A stretch of DNA of 38,327 bases from WGOA01 sp964429745. GTDB lineage: Bacteria; Bacteroidota; Bacteroidia; Chitinophagales; BACL12. Made by a program: the position numbers and the translations under genes. Numbering within the stretch: position 1 is the first letter of the stretch; each line of letters begins with the position of its first letter. The stretch spans positions 1-38,327 of the forward strand of contig CAYSDI010000024.1 in assembly GCA_964429745.1 (NCBI GenBank). The letters are read 5' to 3'. The notes below the pieces were generated by a model, which did no database searches, was not told the origin of the DNA, and saw only the letters and a list, made by a program, of their open reading frames with translations. This document shows positions 17,354 through 25,840 of this stretch, one piece after another.

Positions 17354-17410
17354 AATCCGTTGATTATCTCCGTTGATTAACGGATTGAATAACTCCGTTG
17401 GTTAACGGAG
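17354..17410. repeat. Three short direct repeats with two hairpins at the parB end
   Basis: TCCGTTGATTA occurs at 17356 and 17369, and TCCGTTGGTTA at 17394. The second and third are each followed by AACGGA, giving the hairpins TCCGTT-GATT-AACGGA (17369-17384) and CTCCGTT-GGTT-AACGGAG (17393-17410). The last one overlaps the parB stop codon (17402-17404). They could stabilise or attenuate the parB-DUF5683 transcript. Confidence 0.6.
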
Positions 17411-18280
17411 CGATTCGGCAATTCTATATAAATCGTCTTCGGAATGGTATTGAATCACCACTTGTCCTTTGCCCTGCCGGCCTTCCTGAACCAGGACCCG
17501 AGCGCTGAGTTTGGAGCTCAGTTCGTCCTGCAACCGGCGGATTTCAGGGCGCATCGATTTCTTTGATGGGCTGGCGGTGCTGTTTTTTCGCGGTTTGTAA
17601 TGGGCTGCTTCTTGCTCCAGTCGACGCACGTTCATGCCCGCGCTCATTGCGCGGCGGAACAAATCCAACTGGGCTACCGGATCGCTTAATCCGCTGAACG
17701 CTTTGGCGTGGCCGAGGCTAATCTCGCCCTGGCGAAGTGCTTGCTGGATGTCGGGGATTAGTTTGAGGACGCGCAGGTAATTCGTGACGGTAGAGCGATT
17801 TTTGCCCACCCGGTCGGCCAACTGATCGTGGTGGAGCCCACATTCATCTAAAAGCCGCTGGTAATGCAGAGCAATCTCGAGCGGGTTGAGGTCCTGCCGC
17901 TGGATGTTCTCTACCAGACCGATCTCCAGCATCTCCTGGTCGTTGGTTGCTCGGAGGTAGGCCGGTATGCGTTTAAGCCCCGCAAGCCGTGCAGCGCGAA
18001 GGCGCCTTTCGCCCGAAATGAGCTGAAAGCGTCCGGATTCCAGCCGCCGCACTGTGACCGGCTGGATGACCCCATGAATGCGAATGGACGCGGCCAATTC
18101 GTCCAGGGCCACCGGGTCAAAATCTGTGCGCGGCTGATAGGGGTTGAGCTCCACGGCCGCAACGTCGATTTCCGAAACGCCGGTCATGGTCGCGGCTGCT
18201 GCGGCCGGGCTGTCGGTGGCATCCATGTCGCGCAACAGCGCTCGAATACCTTTGCCGAGTTCCTCTTTTCGTTTGCTCAT
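17402..18280 (-). CDS. parB: Chromosome-partitioning protein ParB
   Basis: A 292-residue ParB. I chose the ATG at 18280 (another lies directly before it at 18283) because MSKRKEELGKGIRALL is the usual family N-terminus; the 31 residues upstream are atypical. Segments in order: an N-terminal ParA-interacting stretch LGKGIRALL, the ParB/Srx domain with LNPYQPR (about residue 46) and ISGERRLRAARLAG, ENIQRQDLNPLE, then the helix-turn-helix DNA-binding domain with ADRVGKNRSTVTNYLRVLKL and ISLGHAKA, and a C-terminal dimerisation domain. In family members GERRLRAA binds CTP and drives clamp closure on parS. It works with ParA, encoded about 130 bp upstream, in chromosome segregation. No canonical parS was seen in the window. 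Confidence 0.95.
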   Translation of the reverse strand: MSKRKEELGKGIRALLRDMDATDSPAAAAATMTGVSEIDVAAVELNPYQPRTDFDPVALDELAASIRIHGVIQPVTVRRLESGRFQLISGERRLRAARLAGLKRIPAYLRATNDQEMLEIGLVENIQRQDLNPLEIALHYQRLLDECGLHHDQLADRVGKNRSTVTNYLRVLKLIPDIQQALRQGEISLGHAKAFSGLSDPVAQLDLFRRAMSAGMNVRRLEQEAAHYKPRKNSTASPSKKSMRPEIRRLQDELSSKLSARVLVQEGRQGKGQVVIQYHSEDDLYRIAESLR

Positions 18281-18410
18281 CATGGGTAAGTCATCGTCGT
18301 TTGCGCGTTGTCGATTGCCGGGCGAATCCTTCGGCTCGAATTTTGAATGCCGAATCTTGCAGGCGGAATTTTGCAAGCGTAGTCATGAATAACGAATTCG
18401 GCGCAGCGGT

Positions 18411-19223
18411 TTACTCCTCTTCCAAATTCAGCACCCGTTCCGCTTGTGGAATGCGTGTGGCATTGTTTTTCTGAAGGATTTCGCGGGCCAGATCCATGTA
18501 TTGTTGCGAGCCCTTGCTCTCCGCATCGTAGAGCACCACAGGCTTGCCAAAACTAGGGGCCTCGCCCAAACGGGTGTTGCGGTGAATCACGGTTTCAAAA
18601 ACCAGCTCCTGGAAATGGCGGCGCACCTCTTCAACCACTTGGTTGGACAAGCGCAGGCGCATGTCGTACATGGTCATCAAAATGCCTTCGATCACCAGGT
18701 GTTCGTTCAGGCGGTTTTGAATGATGTTGATGTTGTTGAGCAGCTTGCCCATGCCTTCCAAAGCAAAGTATTCGCTTTGCAATGCGATGATCACCGAGTC
18801 AGCGGCCGACAGCGCATTCACCGTAATCAGGCCCAGCGATGGTGGGCAGTCAATGATGATGAAGTCATATTCTTTCCGCGCTTTTTCGAGCACGGTCCGC
18901 ATGCGGTTTTCGCGCTGAGGGTGGTTGATGAGTTCAATTTCTGCCGCCACCAAGTCCAGGTGGGAGGGGAGCAAATGCAGCATCGGCAACTGCGTGTTTT
19001 GAACGGCGTCTTCCAGCGGCATTTCGCGCACAAGGCAATCGTAAACGCTGGCGCGAATTTGGCGCGGATCAAAGCCTACACCGGAGGTGCTGTTGGCCTG
19101 CGGATCGGTGTCCAGCAAGAGCGTTTTGTACTCCAGCACCGCCAGACTGGCCGACAGGTTAATGGCCGTCGTGGTTTTGCCGACACCACCTTTCTGATTG
19201 GCAATTGCAATAACTTTTCCCAT
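18411..19223 (-). CDS. parA: Chromosome-partitioning ATPase ParA (Soj)
   Basis: A 270-residue ParA/Soj ATPase of usual length. The deviant Walker A KGGVGKTTTA lies at about residues 11-20 with its signature lysine, then LLLDTDPQANSTSGVG, Walker B DFIIIDCPPSLGLIT, LEGMGKLLNNI and the C-terminal FETVIHRNTRLGEAPSFGKP. It binds nucleoid DNA as an ATP dimer and is stimulated by ParB to move parS-bearing DNA. It is the first gene of the minus-strand run that continues with parB, DUF5683, dapB and lepB. The following parB start at 18280 leaves a gap of 130 bases, which includes an upstream in-frame extension of parB. Confidence 0.97.
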   Translation of the reverse strand: MGKVIAIANQKGGVGKTTTAINLSASLAVLEYKTLLLDTDPQANSTSGVGFDPRQIRASVYDCLVREMPLEDAVQNTQLPMLHLLPSHLDLVAAEIELINHPQRENRMRTVLEKARKEYDFIIIDCPPSLGLITVNALSAADSVIIALQSEYFALEGMGKLLNNINIIQNRLNEHLVIEGILMTMYDMRLRLSNQVVEEVRRHFQELVFETVIHRNTRLGEAPSFGKPVVLYDAESKGSQQYMDLAREILQKNNATRIPQAERVLNLEEE

Positions 19224-19301
19224 GGTTTAGCTCGTTTCCGATTGGGCTCCGGGGTTTGGAAGGTGCCTTGAAGCACCGCGCCTCCGCTGCCGAAGAATGA
19301 T

Positions 19302-19982
19302 TTAAAAGGTGAGGGTCTCCCCGATTTCCGGCAAAAGCAGTTCTACATCCATCACGTCAAATGCCTTGAAGGCCGCTTCGCGGTTGATCACAATCTGGGG
19401 AAAGGTATCGTAATGCACCCCAACTGTTTTGGGTGCGCCACAATACACAGCGGCCAGCGCAGCATCCACAGCGCCCATGGTAAAATTGTCGCCGATGGGC
19501 AAAACGGCAAAATCCAGATCGTGCTGGTCGCCAAGGAGTTTCATGTCCAGTGTCAACGCGGTATCTCCAGCGTAGTAGAATGCGTGGTTTCCCATTTGCA
19601 CCACAAAGCCGCAGGGGTTACCCGCATAACTACCGTCCGGCATTGAAGACGAATGCACCGCTTTGACCAGTTTGACCCTGCCGAAGGCAAAAGCATAACT
19701 GCCGCCGATGTTCATGCCATGCACCTTTTGGACACCTCGTCTTTGGTACCAAGTTGTGATCTCAACATTGCTCAGCAACAATGCACCGTTGCGTTTCAGA
19801 ATGCTTTCCGCATCGGCCACATGGTCTTCGTGCCCGTGCGAGAGCAAAACTACGTCGGCCTGAATGGCCGAAACGTCAACCGCCGCAGCCGCCGGGTTGC
19901 CGCTGATAAACGGGTCAAACAACAAGCGCTGGCCTTGCTCTTCTACCAGAAAACAGGAATGGCCGTAATACGTAAAATTCAT
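19302..19982 (-). CDS. Metal-dependent hydrolase, UPF0173 (metallo-beta-lactamase fold)
   Basis: A 226-residue protein of the UPF0173 family. The N-terminus TYYGHSCFLVEEQGQRLLFD is typical, followed by the metal-binding motif SHGHEDHV (about residues 48-55), then VKAVHSSSMPDG with a further His, and YYAGDTALTLDMKLLG providing the bridging Asp. NRE and other downstream residues complete the fold. The family is widely conserved but its natural substrate is not established; members hydrolyse assorted model esters and lactones. It lies 78 bp upstream of parA on the same strand, so it could be cotranscribed. Family secure, biological role unknown. Confidence 0.92.
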   Translation of the reverse strand: MNFTYYGHSCFLVEEQGQRLLFDPFISGNPAAAAVDVSAIQADVVLLSHGHEDHVADAESILKRNGALLLSNVEITTWYQRRGVQKVHGMNIGGSYAFAFGRVKLVKAVHSSSMPDGSYAGNPCGFVVQMGNHAFYYAGDTALTLDMKLLGDQHDLDFAVLPIGDNFTMGAVDAALAAVYCGAPKTVGVHYDTFPQIVINREAAFKAFDVMDVELLLPEIGETLTF

Positions 19983-20044
19983 CCGGAGCTGGAAACGTTA
20001 AAGGTTAGCGCAAAAGTTTTGGTTTGTGCGCAATGGAGGAGCTG

Positions 20045-20060
20045 TCCGCCTGCTGGCGGC
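20045..20060. repeat. Short perfect hairpin in an intergenic region
   Basis: CCGCC-TGCT-GGCGG at 20046-20059 forms a perfect 5-bp GC stem. It lies in the 296-bp divergent region 19983-20278, where I see no gene. A TACCTTTG box at 20204-20211 resembles the Bacteroidota -7 element for the FMN reductase, with no good -33 box. Confidence 0.35.
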
Positions 20061-20278
20061 CCAAGCGGCATGCGATAAAGATACACCGGGGGAATGGGGG
20101 CATCGGGCCAGCCCGCCTGCAGTTATAAACAGCTGTTGACACAATGTGGAAAAGGCCCTTCCCCCGTTTGTACAAGCCCGAGTGTCTGGCCTGAAAAGCC
20201 CGCTACCTTTGCAAAGCTTTTTTAAGCGATCAAACCAAACCCGGCAACTTCTGCCTGACCTGGCTTGTTTAAGGCCCC

Positions 20279-20800
20279 ATGATGATCACCTTAATTTCCG
20301 GGACCAGCCGGCTGAACAGCAATTCGCGCAAAGTAGCGAACCAGTACCAGGACCTTTTAAACGAAAAAGGCATTTCGGCTAACCTGCTCGACCTCAGCGA
20401 GTTAGCGCCTGATTGTTTTGGGCCCTGCGCAGAAGAATACCTTCATCCAGACCTGAGACAAATCCAGGAAGAATTAATCCGACCAGCCACACACCTGCTT
20501 TTTGTCGCACCGGAATACAACGGAAGCATCCCTGGTGTATTGAAAGCATTGATGGATTTCACGGAAATCAAGGCCTGGCATGGCAAAAAGGCTTGCCTGG
20601 TGGGTGTCGCGACGGGACGCGCGGGCAACCTGCGCGGTTTGGACCATCTGTGTGCCATCCTGATGCATTGCAAAATCAACGTTTTGCCCAATAAACTGCC
20701 CATCAGCGCAGTGGGTAAGTTGCTCACCCCTGAAGGCAGATTGGATGAGTCCACCCGGACGGCAATTTCCAGGCAACTGGACGAGTTCCTGGTTTTTTGA
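20279..20800 (+). CDS. NADPH-dependent FMN reductase family protein
   Basis: A 173-residue flavodoxin-fold protein of the NADPH-dependent FMN reductase family. The FMN phosphate loop is ISGTSRLNSNSRKVA (about residues 6-20). A second family segment, ATHLLFVAPEYNGSIPGVLK (the PEYN motif contacting the flavin), lies around residues 72-92, and LVGVATGRAGNLRG follows near 112-125. Such enzymes reduce FMN, quinones or azo dyes in the cytoplasm, often in stress defence. Two ATG codons stand side by side (20279 and 20282) and either could be the start. It is 92 bp upstream of the peptide-binding lipoprotein gene on the same strand, with no obvious functional link. Confidence 0.9.
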   Translation: MMITLISGTSRLNSNSRKVANQYQDLLNEKGISANLLDLSELAPDCFGPCAEEYLHPDLRQIQEELIRPATHLLFVAPEYNGSIPGVLKALMDFTEIKAWHGKKACLVGVATGRAGNLRGLDHLCAILMHCKINVLPNKLPISAVGKLLTPEGRLDESTRTAISRQLDEFLVF

Positions 20801-20892
20801 TTGTTTTGGGGACGGGGTTCGCTCTTTGGCCGTGCCTTGTGCTTGCTTTGTCCAATCCGATTTGGAATGCATGTCTTTTAAAACTTAGCTCT

Positions 20893-22587
20893 ATGCGCAT
20901 GTTTCGCCGTTTAACGATCACTTTTCTGCGCAAGGGCATTTTACAAACATTTGGACTGGCCTTGCTGGTAGCCGGACTTTCTGCAGGCGGCTTCGGTTGC
21001 GGTTCTAAGGGCGGAGAGATCGCCACAAAAGCGGACCAGGACGCGGGCATTTTTCGCCTGAACCTGAGTGCGCAAGTCAGTTCTTTAGATCCGGCTTTTG
21101 CAGACAACCAGGCCAATACCTGGGCCGCCGTGCAGCTTTTTAACGGGCTGTTGCGCTATGGGAGCGACGGTCAATTAGAAGGCGATTTGGCGCTGCGCTG
21201 GAGCGCTTCAGAGGATGGAAAAATTCATACGTTTTTTCTTAGAAAAAATGCGTGGTTTCATGCCGACCCTGCCTTTGCAGATTCTGCCCGGGTGGCAAAT
21301 GCTGATGACGTAGTGTTCAGTTTCCGGCGCTTGTTGGATCCTGCGCTCGGAGCCGACGGTTTTTGGGTCTTCAACGGCGTTTTTCGGCCTCAGGATGTGG
21401 TGGCGCTCAACGACAGCACGGTCCAAATAACCTTGCTCAAGCCGTTTCAGCCCTTCCTCAGCCGTCTGACGATGCCCTATTGTTCGGTGCTTCCTCCCGA
21501 GGTGGTGGAGCACTACGGTGCCGATTTCCGGAACCATCCGGTAGGCACGGGTCCCTTTCTTTTAGCAGAGTGGAAAGAGGGCGAAAAACTCCGGCTCTCC
21601 CGGCATCCGCGCTACTTTGGCCGCGACCAGTCGGGCGCACCTTTGCCTTACCTGGAAGGCGTACAGTTCAGTTTTATGTCGGCAAAGGGCACGGAGTTTT
21701 TGAAGTTTCGGAATGGCGAACTCGACTTCGTTTCCGATCTGGATGCGGAGTTTCTGGACCAGGTGCTCAGCGAAAATGGCGAGCTTAACCCGGCCTACGA
21801 GGGCCAGATGCTGCTGCAGCGCGGTCCCTATTTCAACACCGAATACCTGGGCATTAACCTGGAGGCCGCCGCCGGCACTCCACTGGCCGATCGCCGGGTG
21901 CGTCAGGCACTGAGTTGGGGCATCGATCGCCGGCGGATGATCGATTTTCAGCGCAATGGCAAAGGGATCCCCGCCGAGGCGGGTATGGTTCCACCGTCGC
22001 TATTGGCGGGGGAGTCGGAAACCGGACGACCCGCCGGGTACGGCTACCGCTATGACCCCAACCGCGCTTCCGCTTTGTTGACCGAAGCGGGGTTTCCGGG
22101 GGGGCGGGGGTTGCCGGAGGTGGTTTTGCGCACCAACGACCAGTACATGGACATCTGCCTGTTCCTGCAAGCTCAGTGGAAAGAACTGGGTATCCCCGTG
22201 CGGGTGGAAAACATGGATGGCAAAATTCTTCGCGAATCGATGGTGACCGGACAATCTGTGTTTTTCCGCGCCTCGTGGATTGCCGATTACCCGGACGCCG
22301 AGAGCTATTTAGCCCTGTTTCTGGGCGAATACGGTGCTCCGCCCAACTACACCCGGACGCGCATTCCCGCTTTTGACGCGCTGTACCACCGGGCTGCTGC
22401 GGAGCCGGATCGAACCCGTCGATTAGCCCTTTACCGCAGTATGGACAGTCTGGTCGCCACTGAAGCCGCGGCTATTCCCCTGTATTACGATGAGGTTCTG
22501 TTGCTGACCAGACCCGGCGTGACCGGGGTAGAGTTGAATGCCCTCAACTTGTTGCGTCTTGAGCAGGTTCGCAAGAGCCGGCCATAA
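20893..22587 (+). CDS. ABC-type peptide/nickel substrate-binding lipoprotein (SBP family 5), no permease nearby
   Basis: A 564-residue binding protein. The start is most likely ATG 20893 (or 20899, two codons later), because the preceding open stretch back to 20797 adds residues before the signal. The signal ends in SAGGFGC, a relaxed lipobox. Segments typical of the oligopeptide-binding (OppA/DppA) family are SSLDPAFADNQANTWAAVQL with LFNGLLRY, ADDVVFSFRRLLDP, NHPVGTGPFLLAEWKEGEKL, YLGINLEA, ADRRVRQALSWGIDR, FPGGRGLPEV, and in the C-lobe ASWIADYPDAESYLALFLGE. It would bind peptides or similar ligands in the periplasm. The usual permease and ATPase genes do not follow; the next genes are secreted cargo proteins. 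It may serve a transporter encoded elsewhere. Confidence 0.9.
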   Translation: MRMFRRLTITFLRKGILQTFGLALLVAGLSAGGFGCGSKGGEIATKADQDAGIFRLNLSAQVSSLDPAFADNQANTWAAVQLFNGLLRYGSDGQLEGDLALRWSASEDGKIHTFFLRKNAWFHADPAFADSARVANADDVVFSFRRLLDPALGADGFWVFNGVFRPQDVVALNDSTVQITLLKPFQPFLSRLTMPYCSVLPPEVVEHYGADFRNHPVGTGPFLLAEWKEGEKLRLSRHPRYFGRDQSGAPLPYLEGVQFSFMSAKGTEFLKFRNGELDFVSDLDAEFLDQVLSENGELNPAYEGQMLLQRGPYFNTEYLGINLEAAAGTPLADRRVRQALSWGIDRRRMIDFQRNGKGIPAEAGMVPPSLLAGESETGRPAGYGYRYDPNRASALLTEAGFPGGRGLPEVVLRTNDQYMDICLFLQAQWKELGIPVRVENMDGKILRESMVTGQSVFFRASWIADYPDAESYLALFLGEYGAPPNYTRTRIPAFDALYHRAAAEPDRTRRLALYRSMDSLVATEAAAIPLYYDEVLLLTRPGVTGVELNALNLLRLEQVRKSRP

Positions 22588-22640
22588 GGCCACCTTTCAG
22601 AATTTTCAACGAAGTTTGACTAGTCTAAACCAAGTTGGTT

Positions 22641-23576
22641 ATGTTAAGAACTACAGCTCGTTTCGTTTTTGCCCTACTGTTCAGCGGTATGGGAATTCCC
22701 TACATTACCGACCACGCCCTTCATGCACAAACGCTTCCCAACGCCGGTTTTGAGACTTGGGTGGACGTTGGCACGGCTTGCGAAAACCCAACTGGCTGGG
22801 ATTCTCCAAATGAGGGGGTTGCCTTGTTCGGGGTCTGTTCCGTGTTTAAAGAGACGGGAAGCGTGCAGGAAGGCAGTTCAGCAGTTCGCCTGGAAACGAT
22901 TCTGATTCCGCTGGTGGCGCTTCGCGCTCCCGCCGCCATCTCCAACGGTACGCTGGTGGTCAACGCGTCTGACCCGTTCAACAGTACGGTGCAGGGGGGG
23001 AGCGTCATTTGGGGACGTCCGGATGCGCTCATCGGGTACTACAATTATGCGCCGGTGGGGGGGGACTCCCTGACCATTCGGGTGCGTTTGTATGATATCA
23101 CCGGTGTTGATACAACCCTCATTGCCGAAGACGAATTCATTGATGATGCCAATACGGGTGCGTACGTACCGTTCACCCTTCCCCTGAATTACTTTACACT
23201 GGAGGATGCCGAACTGGCCCAGGTGTTGATTCGTTCTACGCGAAATACTACAGATGCCACGGTGGGCACTACGCTCTGGATTGACGCGTTGCGTTTTACC
23301 GGGATTACCGGAGTAGGAGAGGAAACTTCTTCCGCTTTTGGCTTCAATCTTTACCCAAATCCAGCCTCAGAAGTTCTTCACGTAGAGAACATTATGGGCG
23401 AATCAGTTACATTAGAAATCCACGACAGAATCGGCAGGCGGGTGCTCAGATCTGCCCTGACTTCGGGTTTTAATGCCATTTCAATAGCTGACTTACTGCC
23501 CGGATTTCACGTTTACCGCCTTTTTAGCGCAACTGGGCATGTTTTAACAAGCGGCAACCTGCAGGTGCTGCGTTAG
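22641..23576 (+). CDS. Secreted T9SS cargo protein, paralog 1 of 3 (PCMD-like)
   Basis: A 311-residue secreted protein starting at ATG 22641. A signal peptide (about residues 5-28, cleavage after LHA/QTL) is followed by LPNAGFETWVDVG and NPTGWDSPNEG. The rest is a beta-sandwich-like domain with YYNYAPVGGDSLTIRVRLYD and AYVPFTLPLNYFTLEDAELA, then TTLWIDALRF. The C-terminal 75 residues are a T9SS type A sorting domain (FNLYPNPASEVLHVEN, IHDRIGRRVL, LLPGFHVYRL). It closely resembles the proteins at 24701 and 26068 in order and motifs, and the N-terminal layout suggests the putative carbohydrate metabolism domain family (PCMD), though I could not test that. It ends tail-to-tail with the NUDIX gene, overlapping by four bases. 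Confidence 0.85.
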   Translation: MLRTTARFVFALLFSGMGIPYITDHALHAQTLPNAGFETWVDVGTACENPTGWDSPNEGVALFGVCSVFKETGSVQEGSSAVRLETILIPLVALRAPAAISNGTLVVNASDPFNSTVQGGSVIWGRPDALIGYYNYAPVGGDSLTIRVRLYDITGVDTTLIAEDEFIDDANTGAYVPFTLPLNYFTLEDAELAQVLIRSTRNTTDATVGTTLWIDALRFTGITGVGEETSSAFGFNLYPNPASEVLHVENIMGESVTLEIHDRIGRRVLRSALTSGFNAISIADLLPGFHVYRLFSATGHVLTSGNLQVLR

Positions 23577-23992
23577 TGGGAAAACTGGCTTAAGAAGTGC
23601 TTGGCCACGTGATGGTCTGCCGGCAATTCAAATATTGCGGGATCGAGGTCACCTAAAGCAAGCCACAAGTATTCCATGTCGGGATCAGCGTCTGGCGCTG
23701 GTTTTACAGTAGCTGGGTCAGGCAGTTCGAATCGGTAGTAGATACTCAGCAACTGTTCCTGCGGATGGCGAAGGGAGCGAATAAAGAAACCGGTAGTGTA
23801 GATGTGTTCCCGCAGCCGGATCTCTTGCCCCGTTTCTTCGCGGAGTTCCCGCACCAATGTTTCTTCAGGTCCTTCGCCAAATTCCAGTCCACCCCCAGGA
23901 AATTTGGTGACTAAACGGCCCTGGAAAGGCTCCCGGCAGACCAGGATGTGTAGATTGACCACACAAAGACCGTAAACCCGAATATTAAACAT
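23573..23992 (-). CDS. NUDIX hydrolase
   Basis: A 139-residue NUDIX-fold protein. The Nudix box is GGGLEFGEGPEETLVRELRE followed by ETGQE (about residues 33-57), with the catalytic REUxEE arrangement intact. The N-terminal strand is FNIRVYGLCVVNLHILVCRE. LPDPATVKPAPDADPDMEYLW follows the box as in many small Nudix proteins, after which the C-terminus holds a helix. It hydrolyses a nucleoside diphosphate-linked substrate, which cannot be predicted from the sequence. Its start overlaps the end of the peroxiredoxin gene by eight bases, so the two are probably cotranscribed, and its stop overlaps the end of the convergent T9SS gene. Confidence 0.92.
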   Translation of the reverse strand: MFNIRVYGLCVVNLHILVCREPFQGRLVTKFPGGGLEFGEGPEETLVRELREETGQEIRLREHIYTTGFFIRSLRHPQEQLLSIYYRFELPDPATVKPAPDADPDMEYLWLALGDLDPAIFELPADHHVAKHFLSQFSH

Positions 23993-24464
23993 GCGAGGTT
24001 AGCCCGGCCAAAGTGCTTTGAACAGCCTCCAGGTCTGGGAGTTCACCAGCATTTTCTAAAACTTCGGCATATTGCACCAAGCCTTCGCTGTCTATCACGA
24101 AAGCAGCTCGTTTAGAAACTCCTTTCATGCCAAAAGCAAAGGTTTCATACAAGGCTCCAAAGGCATGGCTAACTTCTTTGTTGAAATCGGACAACAGCGG
24201 AAAATTTAGCTGGTTTTCTTCCCTGAATTTGGCGAGGGTAAACAATGAATCCACAGAAATGCCCAACACCTGAGCGCCACTTTGCTCGTACTCTTTCAAT
24301 CCATCACGGACAGCGCACAATTCTGTGGTGCAAACAGACGTGAATGCTAAAGGGAAGAACAGCAGTACGACGGGGCGTCCCTTGAACTGGTCAAGGCTGA
24401 CGGTTTCTTTGTCTGATCTGGTCAACGAAAATGCCGGGGCTGGCTGGCCTGGGGTGAGTAACAT
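23985..24464 (-). CDS. Peroxiredoxin, AhpC/TSA (AhpE-like) family
   Basis: A 159-residue thioredoxin-fold peroxidase. The N-terminus is GQPAPAFSLTRSDKETVSLD, then LLFFPLAFTSVCTTELCAVR with the peroxidatic cysteine in the TSVC segment (about residue 45) and a second cysteine five residues on. ISVDSLFTLAKFREENQLNF and AAFVIDSEGLVQYAEVLEN complete the family pattern. The conserved threonine of the PxxxT/SxxC motif is replaced by serine (PLAFTSVC). It reduces hydrogen peroxide or organic peroxides in the cytoplasm using a thiol donor. Together with the NUDIX gene that overlaps it, it could form a small oxidative-damage unit that interrupts the row of T9SS cargo genes. Confidence 0.94.
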   Translation of the reverse strand: MLLTPGQPAPAFSLTRSDKETVSLDQFKGRPVVLLFFPLAFTSVCTTELCAVRDGLKEYEQSGAQVLGISVDSLFTLAKFREENQLNFPLLSDFNKEVSHAFGALYETFAFGMKGVSKRAAFVIDSEGLVQYAEVLENAGELPDLEAVQSTLAGLTSHV

Positions 24465-24597
24465 AGAGAATCACTTAATTTTAAGCACTCAAACTAAGTC
24501 TTACAAAAAGCATTGGCACCAATGTGTATAAATAAATGTCTGAACGGTGAGGCAACCTGCGGGTTTGAGCCTGGCGTACTTATTCTATAAAGAAGAG

Positions 24598-24626
24598 TTT
24601 GGAATCTCAAGGCTTTCTTAACTTCG
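24598..24626 (+). promoter_or_regulatory. Promoter-like boxes before the second T9SS paralog
   Basis: TTTG at 24598-24601 and TAACTTCG at 24619-24626 (one mismatch to TAnnTTTG) are 17 bp apart. The same sequence, TAACTTTGC, occurs at 25803 before the third paralog. Motif match only. Confidence 0.35.
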
Positions 24627-24700
24627 CACATTAGTGCTTCTTCGCACCGCTGGTTTAACAGCCCTTCAGCAACGCCCAAACGCCATAAAAACCCTTGTTT

Positions 24701-25666
24701 ATGAAAAAACTTATCCACTACTGCTTCCTGTTTTTACTAACCCTTCCATTGCTGAGCCAAGCACAGGTTACGGGGACAGAAATGTCCAACGGCGGATTGG
24801 AAGACTGGAACGACACCTTGGGTTATCCTCAACCTGAAGGCTGGTGGGACTCCCACAACAATTGGAGCACACCCAACAACATTACTGACTACGGGCTGGA
24901 AAAAACCTTTTTCAATGTTCAGGAGGGTCTTTTTGCGGCTGAACTCGAAACCAAAATTGGTGACGTCTTCGGATTGGATCTCTTCCGCAAATACATTCCC
25001 GGCGTCTTGACCAACGGAAATTGTGTGTTGACCCCTGCTGCCCAGTTGCAGGATGAACGGAGCATCAACCACGACGAATTCATCTTCGGCGGCGAAGCTT
25101 TTGCAGGTATGTTGGACAAAGTGACCGGATTCTATGAGTACACGCCTGCTGTAGGTGGCGACAGCGCCTACTTCTACGCTCGTCTTTGGAAGGCAGATGG
25201 TACCGTGGTAGCAGAGGGCACGCTCTTTGTATCGGCTGCTGCTGCTGATTACACAGCTTTTGAAATTCCAATTACCTACAGTGTCATGGAAGACGCCGAC
25301 AGCTTGTTGCTGATTATTGCCAGCAGCTACCTGCCCCGTGCAGCAACGGTTGGATCCCGGCTTTTTATTGACAATCTGGCGTTTGAGTTTACCGAGCCTG
25401 ACTTTGTAGACAGTTATGCCGAACAGCAGGGTATCTCCATTCGCCTGTTTCCTAACCCGGCTACCGTGAGCATTACGTTGGAGAACCCCTACATCACTCC
25501 CGTCCAGGTAAGCGTTTTCAACGCCCTTGGCCAGGAAGTGCTCTTGCAACAACTTCAGCCCGGCTTGAATGAAGTGAGTGTCGCTTCATTGGCTCCAGGC
25601 GCGCACCTTTACCGGATGACCACTACGGACAAATTGATTGCCAACGGTACGTTCATCGTACGCTGA
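24701..25666 (+). CDS. Secreted T9SS cargo protein, paralog 2 of 3 (PCMD-like)
   Basis: A 321-residue secreted protein starting at ATG 24701 (MKKLIHYCFLF). The signal peptide spans about residues 3-20 (cleavage near SQA/QVT). The mature N-terminus reads MSNGGLEDWNDTLGYPQPEG with WWDSHNNWSTPN, the usual entry of a PCMD-type domain. TGFYEYTPAVGGDSAYFYAR and AFEIPITYSVMEDADSLLLI match equivalent segments of the proteins at 22641 and 26068. SRLFIDNLAFEF closes the domain, and the C-terminus is a T9SS type A sorting domain (RLFPNPATVSITLENP, VFNALGQEVL, LAPGAHLYRM). It is presumably exported and anchored at the surface. Its role is unknown. The gene is divergent from the peroxiredoxin. Confidence 0.87.
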   Translation: MKKLIHYCFLFLLTLPLLSQAQVTGTEMSNGGLEDWNDTLGYPQPEGWWDSHNNWSTPNNITDYGLEKTFFNVQEGLFAAELETKIGDVFGLDLFRKYIPGVLTNGNCVLTPAAQLQDERSINHDEFIFGGEAFAGMLDKVTGFYEYTPAVGGDSAYFYARLWKADGTVVAEGTLFVSAAAADYTAFEIPITYSVMEDADSLLLIIASSYLPRAATVGSRLFIDNLAFEFTEPDFVDSYAEQQGISIRLFPNPATVSITLENPYITPVQVSVFNALGQEVLLQQLQPGLNEVSVASLAPGAHLYRMTTTDKLIANGTFIVR

Positions 25667-25802
25667 GCATCTGCCTCTAAGTTCCCTTTTTCCCCTGCTC
25701 TTCCTTAACAATTTGGCAGAGTAGCGAGAAGACCGCGCTTTCAGAACGTCTACCACCCAGCTTGCTGTGCATAACTTCCCGGTATAGCTTGATTGGCCGC
25801 GC

Positions 25803-25810
25803 TAACTTTG
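25803..25810 (+). promoter_or_regulatory. TAACTTTG box before the third T9SS paralog
   Basis: TAACTTTG matches the Bacteroidota -7 consensus TAnnTTTG exactly; no well-placed -33 TTTG is seen. If it is used, the 14-bp tandem repeat lies in the 5' leader of the transcript, not in the promoter. Confidence 0.35.
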
Positions 25811-25840
25811 CGCGTAATTTGGAGGAGATTTCCCCATCTT

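Noticed and set aside
18444..19271. Long plus-strand open frame of 275 codons opposite parA
   Set aside because: It mirrors parA, is rich in His/Gln/Val as antisense frames of GC-rich genes are, and shows no domain.
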